This document shows positions 1 to 13,626 of a DNA stretch of 64,000 bases, piece after piece. A model generated the notes under the pieces. That model was not told where the DNA came from and made no database searches. It saw only the letters and a program-made list of their open reading frames with translations. Made by a program: the position numbers and the translations under genes. Source of the DNA: Solenopsis invicta. Taxonomy: Eukaryota > Arthropoda > Insecta > Hymenoptera > Formicidae. Location of the stretch: contig NC_052665.1 in assembly GCF_016802725.1 (NCBI RefSeq), forward strand, positions 4,836,001 through 4,900,000. The letters are read 5' to 3'. Position 1 is the first letter of the stretch. Every line of letters starts with the position of its first letter.

Positions 1-339
1 ATGCGAATAAAATCCCTTCTTCAGATTTGAATTACAGATCAACTAAAAATAAATTTTGCGTATTATTATGATAAAATAATCTTTCGCTTGCAACACACAC
101 GTACAAAGACGGATGTGGATAATTTATATTATCAAAGCGGAAAATAATGGCCATTCAGTGGGGAAGAATAGAATAGATTTGCGGATTAAGCACATTATTC
201 GCGACTGTTGTCTCTAATTAAGCATTTCTCATTCAACTCTAGCAAGATCCTGCACACCTATGACCCACCAGCCCTCGAAACAGCCGGTACATCCTCGACA
301 AGACGAGCGAGCAACGTTTATTAAGAGCTCATAAAAGTA

Positions 340-918
340 AGCATTTAACGAGCCGAGTGGGAAATTGGCGCGGCGGGTTCGCACGCAGGCGCAAATCGCG
401 AGCATCTCCGTGCGTTTCTAGGGGTAGTTTCGATCGTCCGGGGGATGAACTATGCCGTGCTGCCGCCCGAGACGCCTCTACCTCGTGCGTTGCTCCCGTG
501 CGATGCTGCCTGAAACGAGAACTCTCGCGCCGCCGTCGTCGTTTCGTGAGAGTGACACGCCTGCGGTGCGCGTGGTGCCGGTCCGTCGCGATTGCGTAAT
601 CGTCAATCGAGTGTCAGCCCTCGGCGACCGGGCGAGGGATCCTCGCGGTCCAAAGGGGATTCTGTGAGATTCGCGCGTCGTCGCCGTCGCCGGAGAGGAT
701 GCGCCGACCGTGGCCGAGGCGAGATCATCAGCCGCTGCAGATACCGTCGACGGCGAAATCGGACGGTTCCGAGATCGAGCCTGCGAAGCTACGTTGACGA
801 ATCTCGGTGACGATCTCGTCATCCCCGCGCTGCGAAGCCGTTCCTCCTTCGGCAAGCAATACACGTAAAGCAATATATTGGCGCATGGACCGCGCGCCCG
901 ACACCCCACGACCGCCGC

Positions 919-968
<50 letters not shown>

Positions 969-1060
969 TCCCGTTATATCGCTCGATTGTAAATATCAAA
1001 GAGATACGATAATAATACGACGACGTCCGCGACAACGGTGCTGTGCGAGAACGCATGCGT
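340..1060. promoter_or_regulatory. CpG-rich block, possible promoter or 5' UTR exon
   Basis: This stretch is much richer in G, C and CpG than the AT-rich sequence on both sides. In this kind of genome that usually marks a promoter or first exon. Short frames are open on both strands, but none resembles a known protein and their repeats come from a simple hexamer array. The nearest downstream gene on the plus strand is the RASL10-type GTPase, which seems to need an upstream exon, so this could be its start. Strand and transcription are unproven. Confidence 0.3.
911..969. repeat. Hexanucleotide microsatellite (CCGTCG)n
   Basis: About nine near-perfect copies of CCGTCG. Read on the plus strand it gives alternating Pro-Ser, on the minus strand alternating Thr-Ala; neither looks like a conserved protein. 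Confidence 0.85.
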
Positions 1061-1783
1061 TCTTCGTGTATCCGTGTCCAGCTAATGGATCGGATCTAGA
1101 CGAGCTAGGGCGTGCGCAATCGGAAGAAATTCCGAGGATCGAGGATCGAAAAGGAGGTCGATAGATCGCGATCATGCGAATCGGTTGTCAATCAACGAAG
1201 TACAATCTAGAATAATTTAACAATCAAAATCGACGCGTAGCCTCGAGGGCGGAGAGATCCGGATCACGATGCCATTGATATTATCAAAACTATTGATGTA
1301 TCGCTACGTTTATCCGAATTTATGCGAATTAAAGTCGCGTTAGTGGTGGGATCGTCCCTCGCGCGAAGAGCAACGGAAATGCAACTCCGATTGCAATCCC
1401 CTACGGTATTTCAAGAACAACGTGTGTCGATCAGCAAGATCGGTCGTTCGATATCGACGCGACATCGATACACGTGTATGTACGTAAGGTACAGCGAGTT
1501 ACGTAATACGCCTATCTATAAAGTAGTAGACTACAATAGACTCCCCCGAGAGGATACGAGGGAGATGAAATCGAGCCCGAGATTGCCGTTTGATTAGTGG
1601 AGCGAAGAAACACCCGATGGACAATGAATCACGGCTCTTTTATTCGTAGTCTAGTCAACGAGACTGAGCAACAGCGATTTTTAGATTGTAAAAGAATAAA
1701 GGGGAGATAATTTTAATCAAAGGGAATAATTCATTTAACGATATACCCGAAGCAGATAAAGAAAGAAAAGAGGCAAGTGAGAT

Positions 1784-1822
<39 letters not shown>

Positions 1823-4805
1823 ACCAAAGTACAATCACGTGAGTCGGCAATCGACAGAAATGAATTCCTCTTAATCGTTACAAGGCTCAAACAATGAAAT
1901 CGTGTCGGAATTAACGAGAGCTGGCGCGGCGCAAGTTGTGAGGAACGTTTTGCGAATCACCGATAACCATAGGTACAAAAACTGCGAGCGGCTGGAGGAG
2001 GCGAAGCCTCCCGCCGCAAAAGCATTATCGTAAGTACTGCAAGTCTTAAAGACATTTTATCATCCACCTCTATTATTATTTCTATCCTGTTTTCTTTTCT
2101 TGTATTTATGATGTATGTAGCATGATTTTTACATTATTATAATTTATTATTGTATATTTTATAATTTATGTCATATTCTTAAGTTGCCCTGCATTCTCAA
2201 ATTAAAGATATGTCAAACTGTATTTTACGTAATTTATTATCTCGTCTCGTTCGTTTTGTAACGTTACTTTTAATTATCAATAAATTGTGCTTCAAATTCG
2301 TTAGAAATTTAAATTAGTTACATGATACAATCTTTCAAACGTTTAACATCCACCCATCCTCGCAAACAAAAGCATCGATTACTTAATTATATACGTGTAT
2401 GAACATGAGCTAAAATTAATTAAAAACTTGGCGATAAAAGCCTGCACCTACGCATAATTTAAGTCTTCATTCTATAATACCATGGTAAGATAACATAATG
2501 GCCAAACACCTTTCAAACTATAATGTGGTAATTTGTATACACTTAATCCGATTAGTACGGCAACATAATTCCCTTTTTTTTCGATCCTCTGATTTAGTAA
2601 ATTAAAGAAAAATTAAGAATTAAAAAAATTCAAAAACACATACTTTTACATAATTGCATATTTAAAAAAAACTTTGACAAAAACCAATTAAAGTTTTAAA
2701 TTAATAAAATCGGTGGCTCCAAAATAATTTTGGATAGTGTGATCGTATTGAGTTACAGAGATTTAAATTAAATATATTCCGCGTTCACAATAAAATCCAG
2801 TATTAATACATTGAATATATTGTATTAATACATTAAATATATTTTATTAAATATAATACATATTTTATAACAACAGAATTACGTGTTTATATAAAATTCT
2901 TCAGTTATAAATTATATAGTAACATTTATCTAATTATATAATTATGTATCCATACAATTTAAAAAATATATATTTTTTAATGCCACTTTTATGCAACCAT
3001 AAAACATACATATAATATATATATATACATATATGTATATGGTCGTTGATCTCTGGTTAGAAGAGACAGTACTCCGGAGTTTCTCGTCAGTCGATCGGCG
3101 AACTTCGACCGCGAAGGTCGTCGAAACGCGGCGCTAAAGCGCGACACGATTAAATATTCGCTATTCGCCGCGAGTGCAATGCTTTGATTACAATTAAATT
3201 TGATGGATCGCACAAAGGACAATGAGTTCCCGTCAAGCTCGATTTTACAAGCGAATAAACAGCTTTTGGGTAAAGGAGATTCGCTTGTCAAATATACGTG
3301 ATGTCCCGATAGGTTCACCGTACAGAAAATGCATGTGAGATATTTTTATTTTTATTCTAAAAGAAGAGCCGTTATCAAAGATCGATGTCCATTTCATTTG
3401 TAACAGTTTTATTGATTTCTCTCTTGTCTTACGTGCAAAAATATACTTTTTTCCTCGCGACTTGAGCATGTGACTGACCTTTATCGAGGCACTTTGCAGT
3501 GCAACGTCTTATTATAAGGACATTAAGTCTTCTTAATTGATTCAATTATTTAATAATGAATTGGAAATTGATTTCCGTTGTAAAGCGCATTCGCCGTGCT
3601 TTTATTTATACGGCAGCGTAGATTGATGTCATCGTGTTCGAGAGAGCAAAATAGAATCTCGTATAAGCATCTATAATTGCACGTCGATTTATTATGCGAA
3701 AGCAATATCACGAGTACGGCTTTTAACCAATTTGTATACAAATCGAATCACACGCGTTTCATCTACAGATGTTTTATCTCGAATTTCATAAATCGCAAAG
3801 TTTCTCTGTTCACTCGGCGCACGCATTTTCGCATGCGATGTGTGTTCTTTGTTAACAATTTATTTATTATTTGTTTTAAGGAAATGGCACGCGTTTAAAG
3901 TTGAAATCAAATTCCTTCGGTCACAAGTGCCGCCGCAAATGTTGTCGCCCATTCCTGCATGCGCAATCGTAAAGTGACTTTATGATTCAAAATACTCGCA
4001 AAGACAAATGAATCCGCACACGCGAATGGTACATGGTACCATTATGATTCATGGATGACTCGGCCCGCCGCTTAAAAATATTCTCTCCCCTCATGAATAA
4101 TATATTTTTACGCTGAAGGACTATAGGGTAACTTGCTGCAAAGTCGGCGAAACAAATGTGAAGAACATCTTTCCCTCGAACTTCTTTACCGGAATGGGCT
4201 TTCGCATTTCGCGCGAGACGATCTTCCAACTTGACTATAACGTGTAAAGCTCCCCCTCTTCCTCTCCAAAATGGATCCACATTTGAATACCGTTAATTAA
4301 TTCATTTATTCCATCGGACTCGACTATGCGGACTTGTCACATTTAAAAATTACGTTCCCATGCGGAAAGCGTGGGAGCCACGATAATTTTCTGATACTCT
4401 TTTTTTCCACGCGCGCGTATATATTAATTAGACTGGAATATTTATCAATGTTAATCGCGTTTGCCACGTGGACCAATTCTTCGCGAGAATTCTGCTCGTT
4501 TTGTTTCACATTTATAATGTATTCCGGCGGGGAGCAAGCTTCCGGATTTAACTCACACTGATGAGAGAGAGCTTGATTATAACGAGGGCTGTTTCGTGTA
4601 AAATACAGTTCTTGTGCTTTGAATAACTTTGGTTAATACGGTATTGTATATTCCCCCGGCGTTTCAACAAAATTGTTTAATTTGCAGAAACTTTAGCAAC
4701 GTGTACAACGTAGCGGGAGTGTATTTCGGAGCGATATCACTCCCATTGAGATATTTCTAGGAACCGATAGTTAGTCCCGTAGTTGACGGAATAAAATCGC
4801 TCGAC
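1061..4805. other. Spacer without a recognised gene
   Basis: Mixed sequence, moderately GC-rich to about 2000 and AT-rich after it. It contains an (AG)n run at about 1786-1815. A somewhat GC-richer patch at 3040-4300 has only short frames with no family resemblance. Upstream untranslated or first exons of the RASL10-type gene could lie here, but I cannot place them. Confidence 0.5.
1786..1815. repeat. (AG)n microsatellite
   Basis: Uninterrupted AG dinucleotide run of about 15 units. Confidence 0.85.
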
Positions 4806-7670
4806 ATGCATGAGCAACAAGTTCTCTTCGTCGTTGTGTCGCGTGTTAAATATTATTTACGTGCCGCACGATTCTCTATCGCCTCTGTCGCAGAGCTGGA
4901 CCTCGATTATTTGGAGAGAAGAGGCGAAAATACAATAACTTACGAAGGCGCCGAGGAAGGCTCGAAGGAGGAAGACAGCCCCGCGGACACCCTAGATTGC
5001 GTTAAGATCATCTTCCTGGGCGCGCCCGGAGTGGGAAAAACGAGCATAATCCGAGTAAGATTTTTTAACAGATTCTCTCAATTAGATGTCACCTCATTAT
5101 ATACTCTCCGTGTAATTGCTCTTCGCCCTGCGAATCTCCCCACTGATCTCACCGAAATATTAAACGCGCAGCTCAAAATTCTAAAGATTCGATTACCTTA
5201 AATTAGAAGACAGTTTAATTGATCTAATTTAAGATCTGGATAAATGTATTTTCGTTCAGTCTTATTGTTCAATTTTTATTGATATGGCGAAAAACAGAGA
5301 TGCGCCGATAACTTGGCAAATATTTTACATGAAAGTGCAATTACATAAGTTACTCGTACGATCGACGATGTATAATCTTTGTCAGAATCCCTGTTTCACA
5401 AAGCTGGGAAGGAAACAAATCGCGGAAACGAGTCTCGCTCGGACGCTCCGTTCATTTCCGATAATAGTTTCCGCTTATCGATGACGACGATTATCGGCTC
5501 TGTGAGGAAATTAAAAGGCGCGGCGTATATCCTAAGGAAGCTGGGTCACTTGTGACATTTCGCTTAATGGACGAAATTCAAGCTCGAATGACTCGCTTTC
5601 GCGGACAGGACTTTCGTACCGTGATTGTTTTTCTTCTTTGAAATAAATTCTTTTTTTAAATAAATTTTGGCGATTTTCGTTCACGCTCGCAGCAATTCGT
5701 GTGGAGCGAGTTCTCCGAGGAGTACAGACCGACCGAGAGGCGGGAGACGTTCTACCCGACCGTGGTGCTGGCCGATCGATTCTACGAGTTGAAGATCACC
5801 GATCTGCCAACCATCCCGTACTTCCCGGTCAGTTCACACCTGGAATGGACGGACTTCCGTTATTACGGGCTGCGGAGCGCGACAGCGTACGTGCTCGTGT
5901 TTGATCTCAGCAATCAAGACACGTTTCAGGTACGTATACGTATACGGTCGGAGATTCAATGTTAAAACGCGATAAAATTGCGAGCAGACCACTCGCGGAG
6001 ACGGGCGGAACTTCAACTTTGAAAAGAACGTCAGGAGCACGGCAGCAGCCGCACACGACTCACTCCTGCTTATCTTTTTCGCAAAGTTCTTCTCGCGAGC
6101 TTTTTTCCTTTCTCGCGAAAGCCGTCACGACTTTCGACTTGAAGTCTCGCGTCAAAGTTACCGGAATAAAAGTTTGATTATCTGGATGTTTGTCTGGGTG
6201 ACGAAAGGAGGGATCCCTCGAGGATACAAAACGTGACACAACAATTGTCTGACGTTAAATCGATTTTGCTAATAATAAATCGGAAGTACAAATGAAAGCC
6301 GCATGTTAATAATATTACGCGAGATAAAACGGTACGATGAAGAGAAGGATCTTTCTCTGAATCATATTCGCTTCATTTACAATATTCTAACTTCCGTGTA
6401 CTAAAAATAGCGTACGCGCGAACATCCGCGACGTAAAATGAATCGGAATACTGATATGAAAATATTTATTTATTTAGAATATCGCGTGGACTGATTTTTT
6501 TTTAATTAAAAAAACCCTTTCGCGTCCAACTTTTAAAATAAGAAAAACACATTTGCTCTAATTATGTCTGGATCGTACCACGCAAATAACTTTTTACATT
6601 TTATAATATTTAGCAGAAAAATTTATTATTAACGCATAAGCGATTCTCTTTAAAGGGTCGCTTGCCATTTGACTTTAATAATTCAATGTTTATCAGAGAT
6701 ATGATTTTTCCGAAATCCATTTGACGTGAAAGAGTTCATGCGTCAGCTTCGCATGTTTTTCTTTCATTTCCGACCGATGTGTTCAGTACATCAGGACGTT
6801 GCGCGAGCAAATCTGCGAGGCGCGCGACATGAGAGGCGTACCGTTGCTGGTGGTCGGGAACAAGCAGGACGAACTGTCGCAGTCCGTCGCCTCCGGGACC
6901 AGGTACAGGGACATCGTGAACCTCGTCCGGAAGCACTGGAGATGCGGTTACGTCGAGTGCAGTGCCAGATTCAACTGTCGCGTGGTGCAGGTGCGCGTTA
7001 TACATTATTTATATATCAATCTGCCCGGCCCGTCAATCTGCATCTCATTCCTATTAAGAACAACTTAACTCTCTTAGAATTTTAATGCGCGCGCTTCAAT
7101 TACCGCTTATATTTAGTATTTAATACCAAAACTGCGATGGGTAACGCGGTCGCTGAAATTCCCGCCCGAGGGAAAAAATCGACGACAAAAAATTCGTCCA
7201 AGAGAATTTGTAATTAGAAGTAAGCTCTCGGATCTTTAAACTCTACAATAAGTGCGGTATACTAAAAAATATATATAATTGCAATTACTACAATTTAATT
7301 ATAATTTATTTTCAAATTATTCTGCATGATTCCAATCTCGAGCTGTAAAAAAATTGACTATAATTTATAATGGATTATTCTCCTCACATTCGACCATGAA
7401 TGATTAATTTCTCACAGTTTAAAGCTTACACCTGTGTTAAGTTCGTTGATCATTCATTATCTCTTAAAAAAACAAAAAAAAAAAAAAACACCCGAGAGAT
7501 CGTCAGTTAGGGAGACTGTAACAACTGTATCTTTTGATCGACAGGTATTTCGGGAGCTGATGAAGAGCATACAGACCATAGAAGGTAGGCCGAACTCGCC
7601 GTTACCCGCGGCCGCGCAACCGATGCGATCTCATCCGCACGAGAGCAGCGAGAAGTGCATTCTTCTCTGA
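4806..7670 (+). CDS. RASL10-type Ras-like small GTPase
   Basis: Four exons are supported: to 5054, 5693-5929, 6787-6990 and 7545-7670. All join in frame with GT/AG borders (271 codons from the ATG at 4806). The P-loop GAPGVGKTS is followed after splicing by IIRQF, as in vertebrate RASL10A/B. G4 is NKQD (in VVGNKQDEL) and G5 is ECSAR. The switch II DxxG motif with its catalytic Gln is absent, as in other RASL10 proteins, so GTP hydrolysis is probably atypical. The last four residues CILL form a CAAX-type box ending in Leu, suggesting geranylgeranylation and membrane anchoring. The start is uncertain: a good acceptor at 4892-4893 suggests the true N-terminus comes from an upstream exon and that residues 1-29 here are intron. 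Exons 2-4 are secure. Confidence 0.85.
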
Positions 7671-9100
7671 CATTAAGACCAAACCCGCTTCCCCGTTACG
7701 AGGCAACCGATTATACAACGCGCCGTCGTATCGCGTACCGCACTCGTCCGCGCGAGCAATGAAACTGGAGCGGTGAGGACCTGCTGTAAACTCAACGAGA
7801 AGCTCACGTCGTAGCAGCCGGGGGTGCGACTCTCCTATAAGACTGCGAACGTGCGTAATCGCGCGAGTAGACGAGCGATTTCGAAATAAGCGACAATAAT
7901 AATCGAGATTTACGTACGTCAACCACGGCGAATTCGCTGCGACACGCGAATTAATCCGCCGCGCCGCTCGAATCGCATACTATATATCGAAGATTTCGTA
8001 ATCCAGCGAGGGGATTCGCTGAAAACTCGACGGTTCTTCTACGGAGAAAAGAATCTGTCTCCTAGCTCCCGCAGTATTCGCACACTTTTCTATTCACGCA
8101 TCAATCGCATTCGCGAGTTTAACGACTCCTCTTTTACGCATAGTCGACTATGATGCCAATTGCAATACGTTACGATGATAACAATTGTCATATATATATA
8201 TGTATATTTTTTTTTTTTAGACAAATTCAATTTTACGCAGTAAAATTACTTTCGATTAATCGATTTTTAATAAATTCTGATCTCCGAATGAGATCGCGTA
8301 TGTAGAGATTAACACGTGTTAGAGTGCTCAGAAGAACACAACTATTAAGTAGCGTAAAAGTTAGAGAAACTACGATAACTAAAGCGAGGCAAGGTAGAGC
8401 GAAATGCAGCGCGAAACTCCTCTCAGCTCAACCCTTTCCCGCGTTCGGCCTAATTATATTCACGCTGTAGGTACCCGAGGCGAGGACGAAGCAATAGTAC
8501 ATATACATACACACATATATTTTACTATGCTGTTAAGAAAGTTAATCGGTTATTAATCTAACGTTAAAAAAAGCAAAAGAAAAAAAAACGGTCAATCGAT
8601 CGCGAACGTTCATAATCGTTAAAGTATTATCGAAATGTTATATACACCTAGATTATACCGGCATGTATCGTGTGTTAGCGTTGTTACCGTTTGTATGTAA
8701 TACTCTAAGACGGATGCCACGTGCACGCAATTTCTACCTTGGGTATCTCCCTCGAGATAAGACACACGCATCCCCGGGGACTCGGCGCGCCGCCACCAGC
8801 AATAGCGAAGAAGAGAGGCGCGCGTCACCGACGTTATTACCCATGTTACGTTTGAACGCGCATGTTAAAGAGTCATACGACATCGGTATAAGAGATACGT
8901 AAGATCGCTCAATTCCAATTTGCACAAACGCGAGTTAACCGGCACCGTTTTGTAAAGGGCGCGAGTGGACGACAGCGCGGAAACAGACCGGCAGGGTGAT
9001 ATGTGATTCCTTATTTTGTATGCACACATACACACACATACACATGCATACATACATACATACATACACACGCACGACGTTCACAATAAAATCCATTGAG
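7671..9100 (+). other. Probable 3' UTR of the RASL10-type gene
   Basis: Directly follows the stop codon, is less AT-rich than the spacers, and has no convincing ORF. An AATAAA at 9085-9090 could be the polyadenylation signal. The region also holds CA/TACA simple repeats at about 9018-9070. Confidence 0.4.
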
Positions 9101-9590
9101 ACATTAATATATGTGGTATATCTTTTTTTCTTCTACGCGTCGCCTTATGCATGTCGAAAACCGACTCGTTTAAAAGTTGCAAAATTTTAAACCTTTACTC
9201 GATTGGATAATCGCGCGATTATTTTTCAGCAAGGATGAAAGTTATTATTATCCTAATCTTTATTGCTGTTGCATTATACGCAGATGATAAGTAGATGAAT
9301 GCAACAATGTCAGCTAAGCACAAAGCAAAAGGTGAGGCACCAGCTAGTCTGCTGCTATGAGACCTACACGTAATGAAGATAACAGCAGTAACAAGATAAA
9401 AAAGTGAGAGAAAAAGAAACACAAAATGAAATACTAATCATGCAAACAGTTCTTCTCAGTGTTGGAGAAAATAACTGAAATAAAATATAACAACAGAAAT
9501 ATTTATTTAAAAATTTTATTTATAAAAAATAATCTTTGAAGTAAATGTTTTTGCGTAAAAAAAATATAAAAAAGCAAATAGTATCTAACG

Positions 9591-9634
<44 letters not shown>

Positions 9635-10287
9635 AAAATAACATATTTTGTTTAAAAGAAACGTTTCTATTTTATACCGTTTTATAATATTTTTTTATCT
9701 TATAACACTTCTATTTACAAATACCATTTTTTTATTTTACTACATCTCTCGATATGTTATAGATAAATATTTCTTTGTCTATTTTGTGCTTTTAAAAAAT
9801 AGAAAATGAACAATAAAAAATGGAAAAAAAATTTAACTATGACGCGACGTATCGAAATGAACAATAAAATAAATACCTTGTTTTTAATATTTGTATAAAT
9901 GTTGAATACTATTTGCTTCTTTTATACTTATACTACACAAAATACTTATTTTAAACTTTTTATAGGTCATTAAATTAAAATAAATATTTTTGTTGAAATC
10001 ATCTCAGTTTTTCCCCAGCACTGCTTCGTCTTGAATGGAAGAATTGCTTGAAGTATACAACTCAAAACAGTAAAATCGAGAGATATCTCTTCCGATTTTT
10101 CCTTCAGACTGAACGTGTCAAAATGTTTTCAAGTGATTTAACGTGAAAAAAATTCTCTGTCTAATTCAACACAAGAGATAAATTCAAGTATTACGAAAGG
10201 GCACTTATCGTCACATCATCTCGTATACTTCCGCATAGCGTATTACTTGTTAATTCAAATTCACGATTGAACAAATTATTATGAAAG
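9101..10287. other. AT-rich intergenic spacer
   Basis: Very AT-rich, with a (TA)n run at about 9595-9630. No ORF, RNA gene or other feature was recognised. Confidence 0.6.
9595..9630. repeat. (TA)n microsatellite
   Basis: Uninterrupted TA dinucleotide run. Confidence 0.9.
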
Positions 10288-13200
10288 ATGTTACGTCCGT
10301 CAAGAGGACTCCGATGTCAAAGAGTCCGTCTGTTAGCTGCGTGGAACAGCAGAAGGAATTGCAACACACGATTTCCCGACGACGGAAAGATTGGCTTCGG
10401 AACGGGGAAACGACACGCATTGACGGTTGGAATTAATTTATCAAAGTACGCGAGATTCGCGCGAGTGACTAATTCGCAAAATTCGCGAATTCCGTCCCGT
10501 CAAAGTGGCGTCGCTTAATCTACGCGAGAGATAAGCGATCCTCCAGATAAATGCAATGAATGTGGAATCTGTCAACCTAAGGTGAGCAAGACGAGAGGGG
10601 AGCCTAGCACAAGCACGAGTCTAAAGGAAGCCCTCTGCGAGAAGATCCCCGTGCACCACGATCTCCTGAGAAACTTTCGATTTCACTTTGGTCAGAACGT
10701 CGTTAGTCAGATCACGGTCGAGAACCTGTACACGGGGATGAGCGATGTGAAAACCATCGTCAGGGAGATCTCGGAACTTGATCCTAAACACGGCGTAATA
10801 ATCTCAGAATATTTAATCCTGGAATCGTTAAGATCGCCTATTGCACTAATTAAATTCGTAGCGTCGGATTCTATTCGCTTTGAGTTATTTTCAATCATTC
10901 TTATAGATCGCCATTGTTCCTACTTAATGCGTCGTTAATTTCAAAAATTTGCCACTTGCTTATTTGCTTGGGTATTTAAGAAAAAAATATGTATAAAATA
11001 GATAGGTTAACAAATTAAATTATATATTAAATTAATGACCTGTTAAAAAATCAAGGATGATATATCATCTTCCAAAAATGTGTAAAAGATGATATAATTT
11101 CATAAATTCGTCAATTTATTTTATCACACACATTTTCCTAAAGTTTTAAGTGTGTTCCATGAAAGATATTTGACAAAAATTATTAAAAATTTTAATGGTT
11201 TTTGCGACTCACATTATAAAATACTCTCCTTTGGAACTTTAACGTTAAAACAAACTCCTTCAGATCAAGTACCGTGGCCTGACTATACCGGAAGTGATCG
11301 GTCTGCTGCCTCGCGAAGGAAACTCGCCGAGCGCGGAGGCGGTGTTTTGGTTGCTCTTAACCGGTGACGTCCCGACGCAGCAGCAAACTGCTTCATTGAT
11401 CGCCGACTGGACGTCACGGCGTAAAAAATGTACGGAATGGTGGTCGGGAACACGGGGTGAGACGATAGCTTCCGTTCTGCGTTCGATGCCCGAGACAATT
11501 ACGCCCATGCACAGACTGTCGGTCGCGCTCACAATTTTCGACATCAGCAAGCAGGCGAAGGAGGCCAAAAAGCACGGTGCTATGCCCTACACTTACTGGG
11601 AGGTAGTTGAAGATACTCTGACTTCACAAAATTTTGCTTAATAAATAAAACCTTATAAAGAATTATTTATCCAAGTTAACATATTGTAAATAGTGATCAA
11701 AAAATGTTTCCTTATAAAATATATGATGAAATATTAAAAACGTAAAAAAACGCAATTATCTCTTTAAGAAACGAGAGTAAAATATAAAAGTATTATAATA
11801 TAAATAACGAAAAATGTTGAGACACACAAAATATCAAAATCTCTAAAAGTAAATCGTGAAGCATCACTTGCTTATTATAATCATGGCTAATTAGTAGAGA
11901 AAAAAAATGATGTGATATTCTCTGTATAAAAATGCATTTCCATTGCAGAAAATTATTACCTAACATGTATTAGAGCTAACGTGTAGAACTACGTTTGTTT
12001 GGTTTTAAGTACACTTATGAAGATGGCATGGAATTTCTTGCAACTTTACCAGCGATCATCGGCCTGATTGCCAAAGGCCAAACTTTGACAAATGTGAGCG
12101 GTGACGGTGACTGGGTGCAATTTCTGTTAGATTGCTTGAGCAGCGAGAGCTTCGACGGCAGAAGATCATCGATCGCAGATTTTCTCAGACTGTACATTGC
12201 CTTAAACGCGTAAATAATCACAATTTTTCATTGTGTGCGTATGTCTGTGCGTCTTTATAATATAAAAAATTTTATTTCTGATAAAAATAAATTTTAATAT
12301 TAAAAAAACAAAGCAGAACTAATCATAAAAAAGTATCAAGTTATATTTGATGAAAACGACATTATTATAATTAAAAGACGAAAACGCGTGTCGCGTAGAT
12401 AGTAACGATTATAATCTGCAGCTTCTAATTTAAGAATAAAAGGAAAATACAAGAGAATTGAACGTTATCTGTCTTAACAGTGACGATGATGGCGGGGCTC
12501 CGATCGCTCATGTCACGCAAATTTTGGGTTCAACTGATCTCCATATAAATGAGATATTAGCGAGCACCGTTTTGGCGCACGTCGATGAGCCCAAAAGTGG
12601 AACGATGTTGGAAGTAAAAAAAAGACAATGGATTATAAAAAATATTATTTACATTTATATATTATTTTTTATATATTAAAAATTTATTTGCCTAAATGTA
12701 TTATATATTTTATATAAATATAGTATTATATATGTTCGTGATGATATAAAATATATATAAAATATACAGTGGAAAAAGTTACAAACGAAAATCAAGGATC
12801 GACTCGGACGCACGTGGACGGAACACGCTTTGAAAGCTTGCATACTGAATTTATTGAGCAGGGACAAATTGATAGGGCACAAGGAGGCCGATTTCTGCGA
12901 TCCACGATACACCGCGCTCTTGCATTACGCCAAGCAGCATTTGTCCAACAATTCGGAAATGAAGGTACATAAATAAATTCGAGGAAAAAATATTCATACT
13001 TGCGAAGGTACAAGCAGTAATACTAAAAGTTTCACAGTTCTCTCTGGACGTCACACGGATATTAAGATTGACAATGAGAAGAGCAAAAAGAAAAGACATT
13101 TATCCAGAGCAAAATGCCCTGGCTCCTGTTATTTTTCAGGTAGAATCTCGTTTTTACAGCAGAAATTAAATTTTCTTTTTAAATTCAATGTTATAATATA

Positions 13201-13626
13201 TTTAATATATTTATAATATATTTATTTGTTATGCCATCTAAAAACTTCATCTATTATAAAATTTTATATATTTTATAAACACACATGTACACAGTATAGA
13301 GTATTTCATGATTTAAAATGTGTAGCAATTCAGAATTTCTTGGACAGAAAAGCTTAAAGATGTAAAAAGTCTGCTTTGATCGTTTTAAAGAATTAATCGA
13401 TGTTTGGATTGATAATTCCTCTGCTTAGTATTATGGACTGAAAGACATGCAGTTCAATCAGATGATATTTTACATGGCGCGAGCTTTGGGAGCGATTGCC
13501 TCGATAATCTGGACAACGGTCGTGAACGCGCCTGTCGAGCATCCGATATCAAATTGCACTTACAGTTACATAGAATCGATTTATGGCGACAGTATAAAAA
13601 AACGAAAACGCACGATACGAAAGTAA
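10288..13626 (+). CDS. Citrate synthase-like paralogue, probable pseudoenzyme
   Basis: Exons 10582-10794, 11264-11602, 12010-12209, 12481-12613, 12770-12964, 13038-13139 and 13429-13626 join in frame to 459 codons, close to the length of mature citrate synthase plus presequence. Family landmarks run in order: STSLKEAL, QITVENLYTGM, IKYRGLTIPEV, FWLLLTGDVPT, the YWE...YEDGMEFLATLP region, DPRY and YYGLKDMQFN. Compared with the canonical enzyme, catalytic His274 falls on an acidic residue (the PLHG motif is gone), Asp375 is Asn, His238 is Asp and Arg421 is His; His320, Arg329 and Arg401 align as retained. The C-terminus is basic. A basic, Ser/Arg-rich frame from the ATG at 10288 resembles a mitochondrial presequence but is separated by an in-frame stop at 10516, so a short intron is needed and the 5' end is uncertain. 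Drosophila also has a diverged second citrate synthase gene. Confidence 0.8.

Noticed and set aside
478..1056. Long minus-strand frame with Thr-Ala repeats
   Set aside because: The repeat is the CCGTCG microsatellite read backwards, the opposite strand is open too, and no family resemblance exists.
9078..9096. 18-base word shared with 2783-2800 (around CACAATAAAATCC)
   Set aside because: Flanks do not match, and the word contains a polyadenylation signal. Likely chance in AT-rich DNA.
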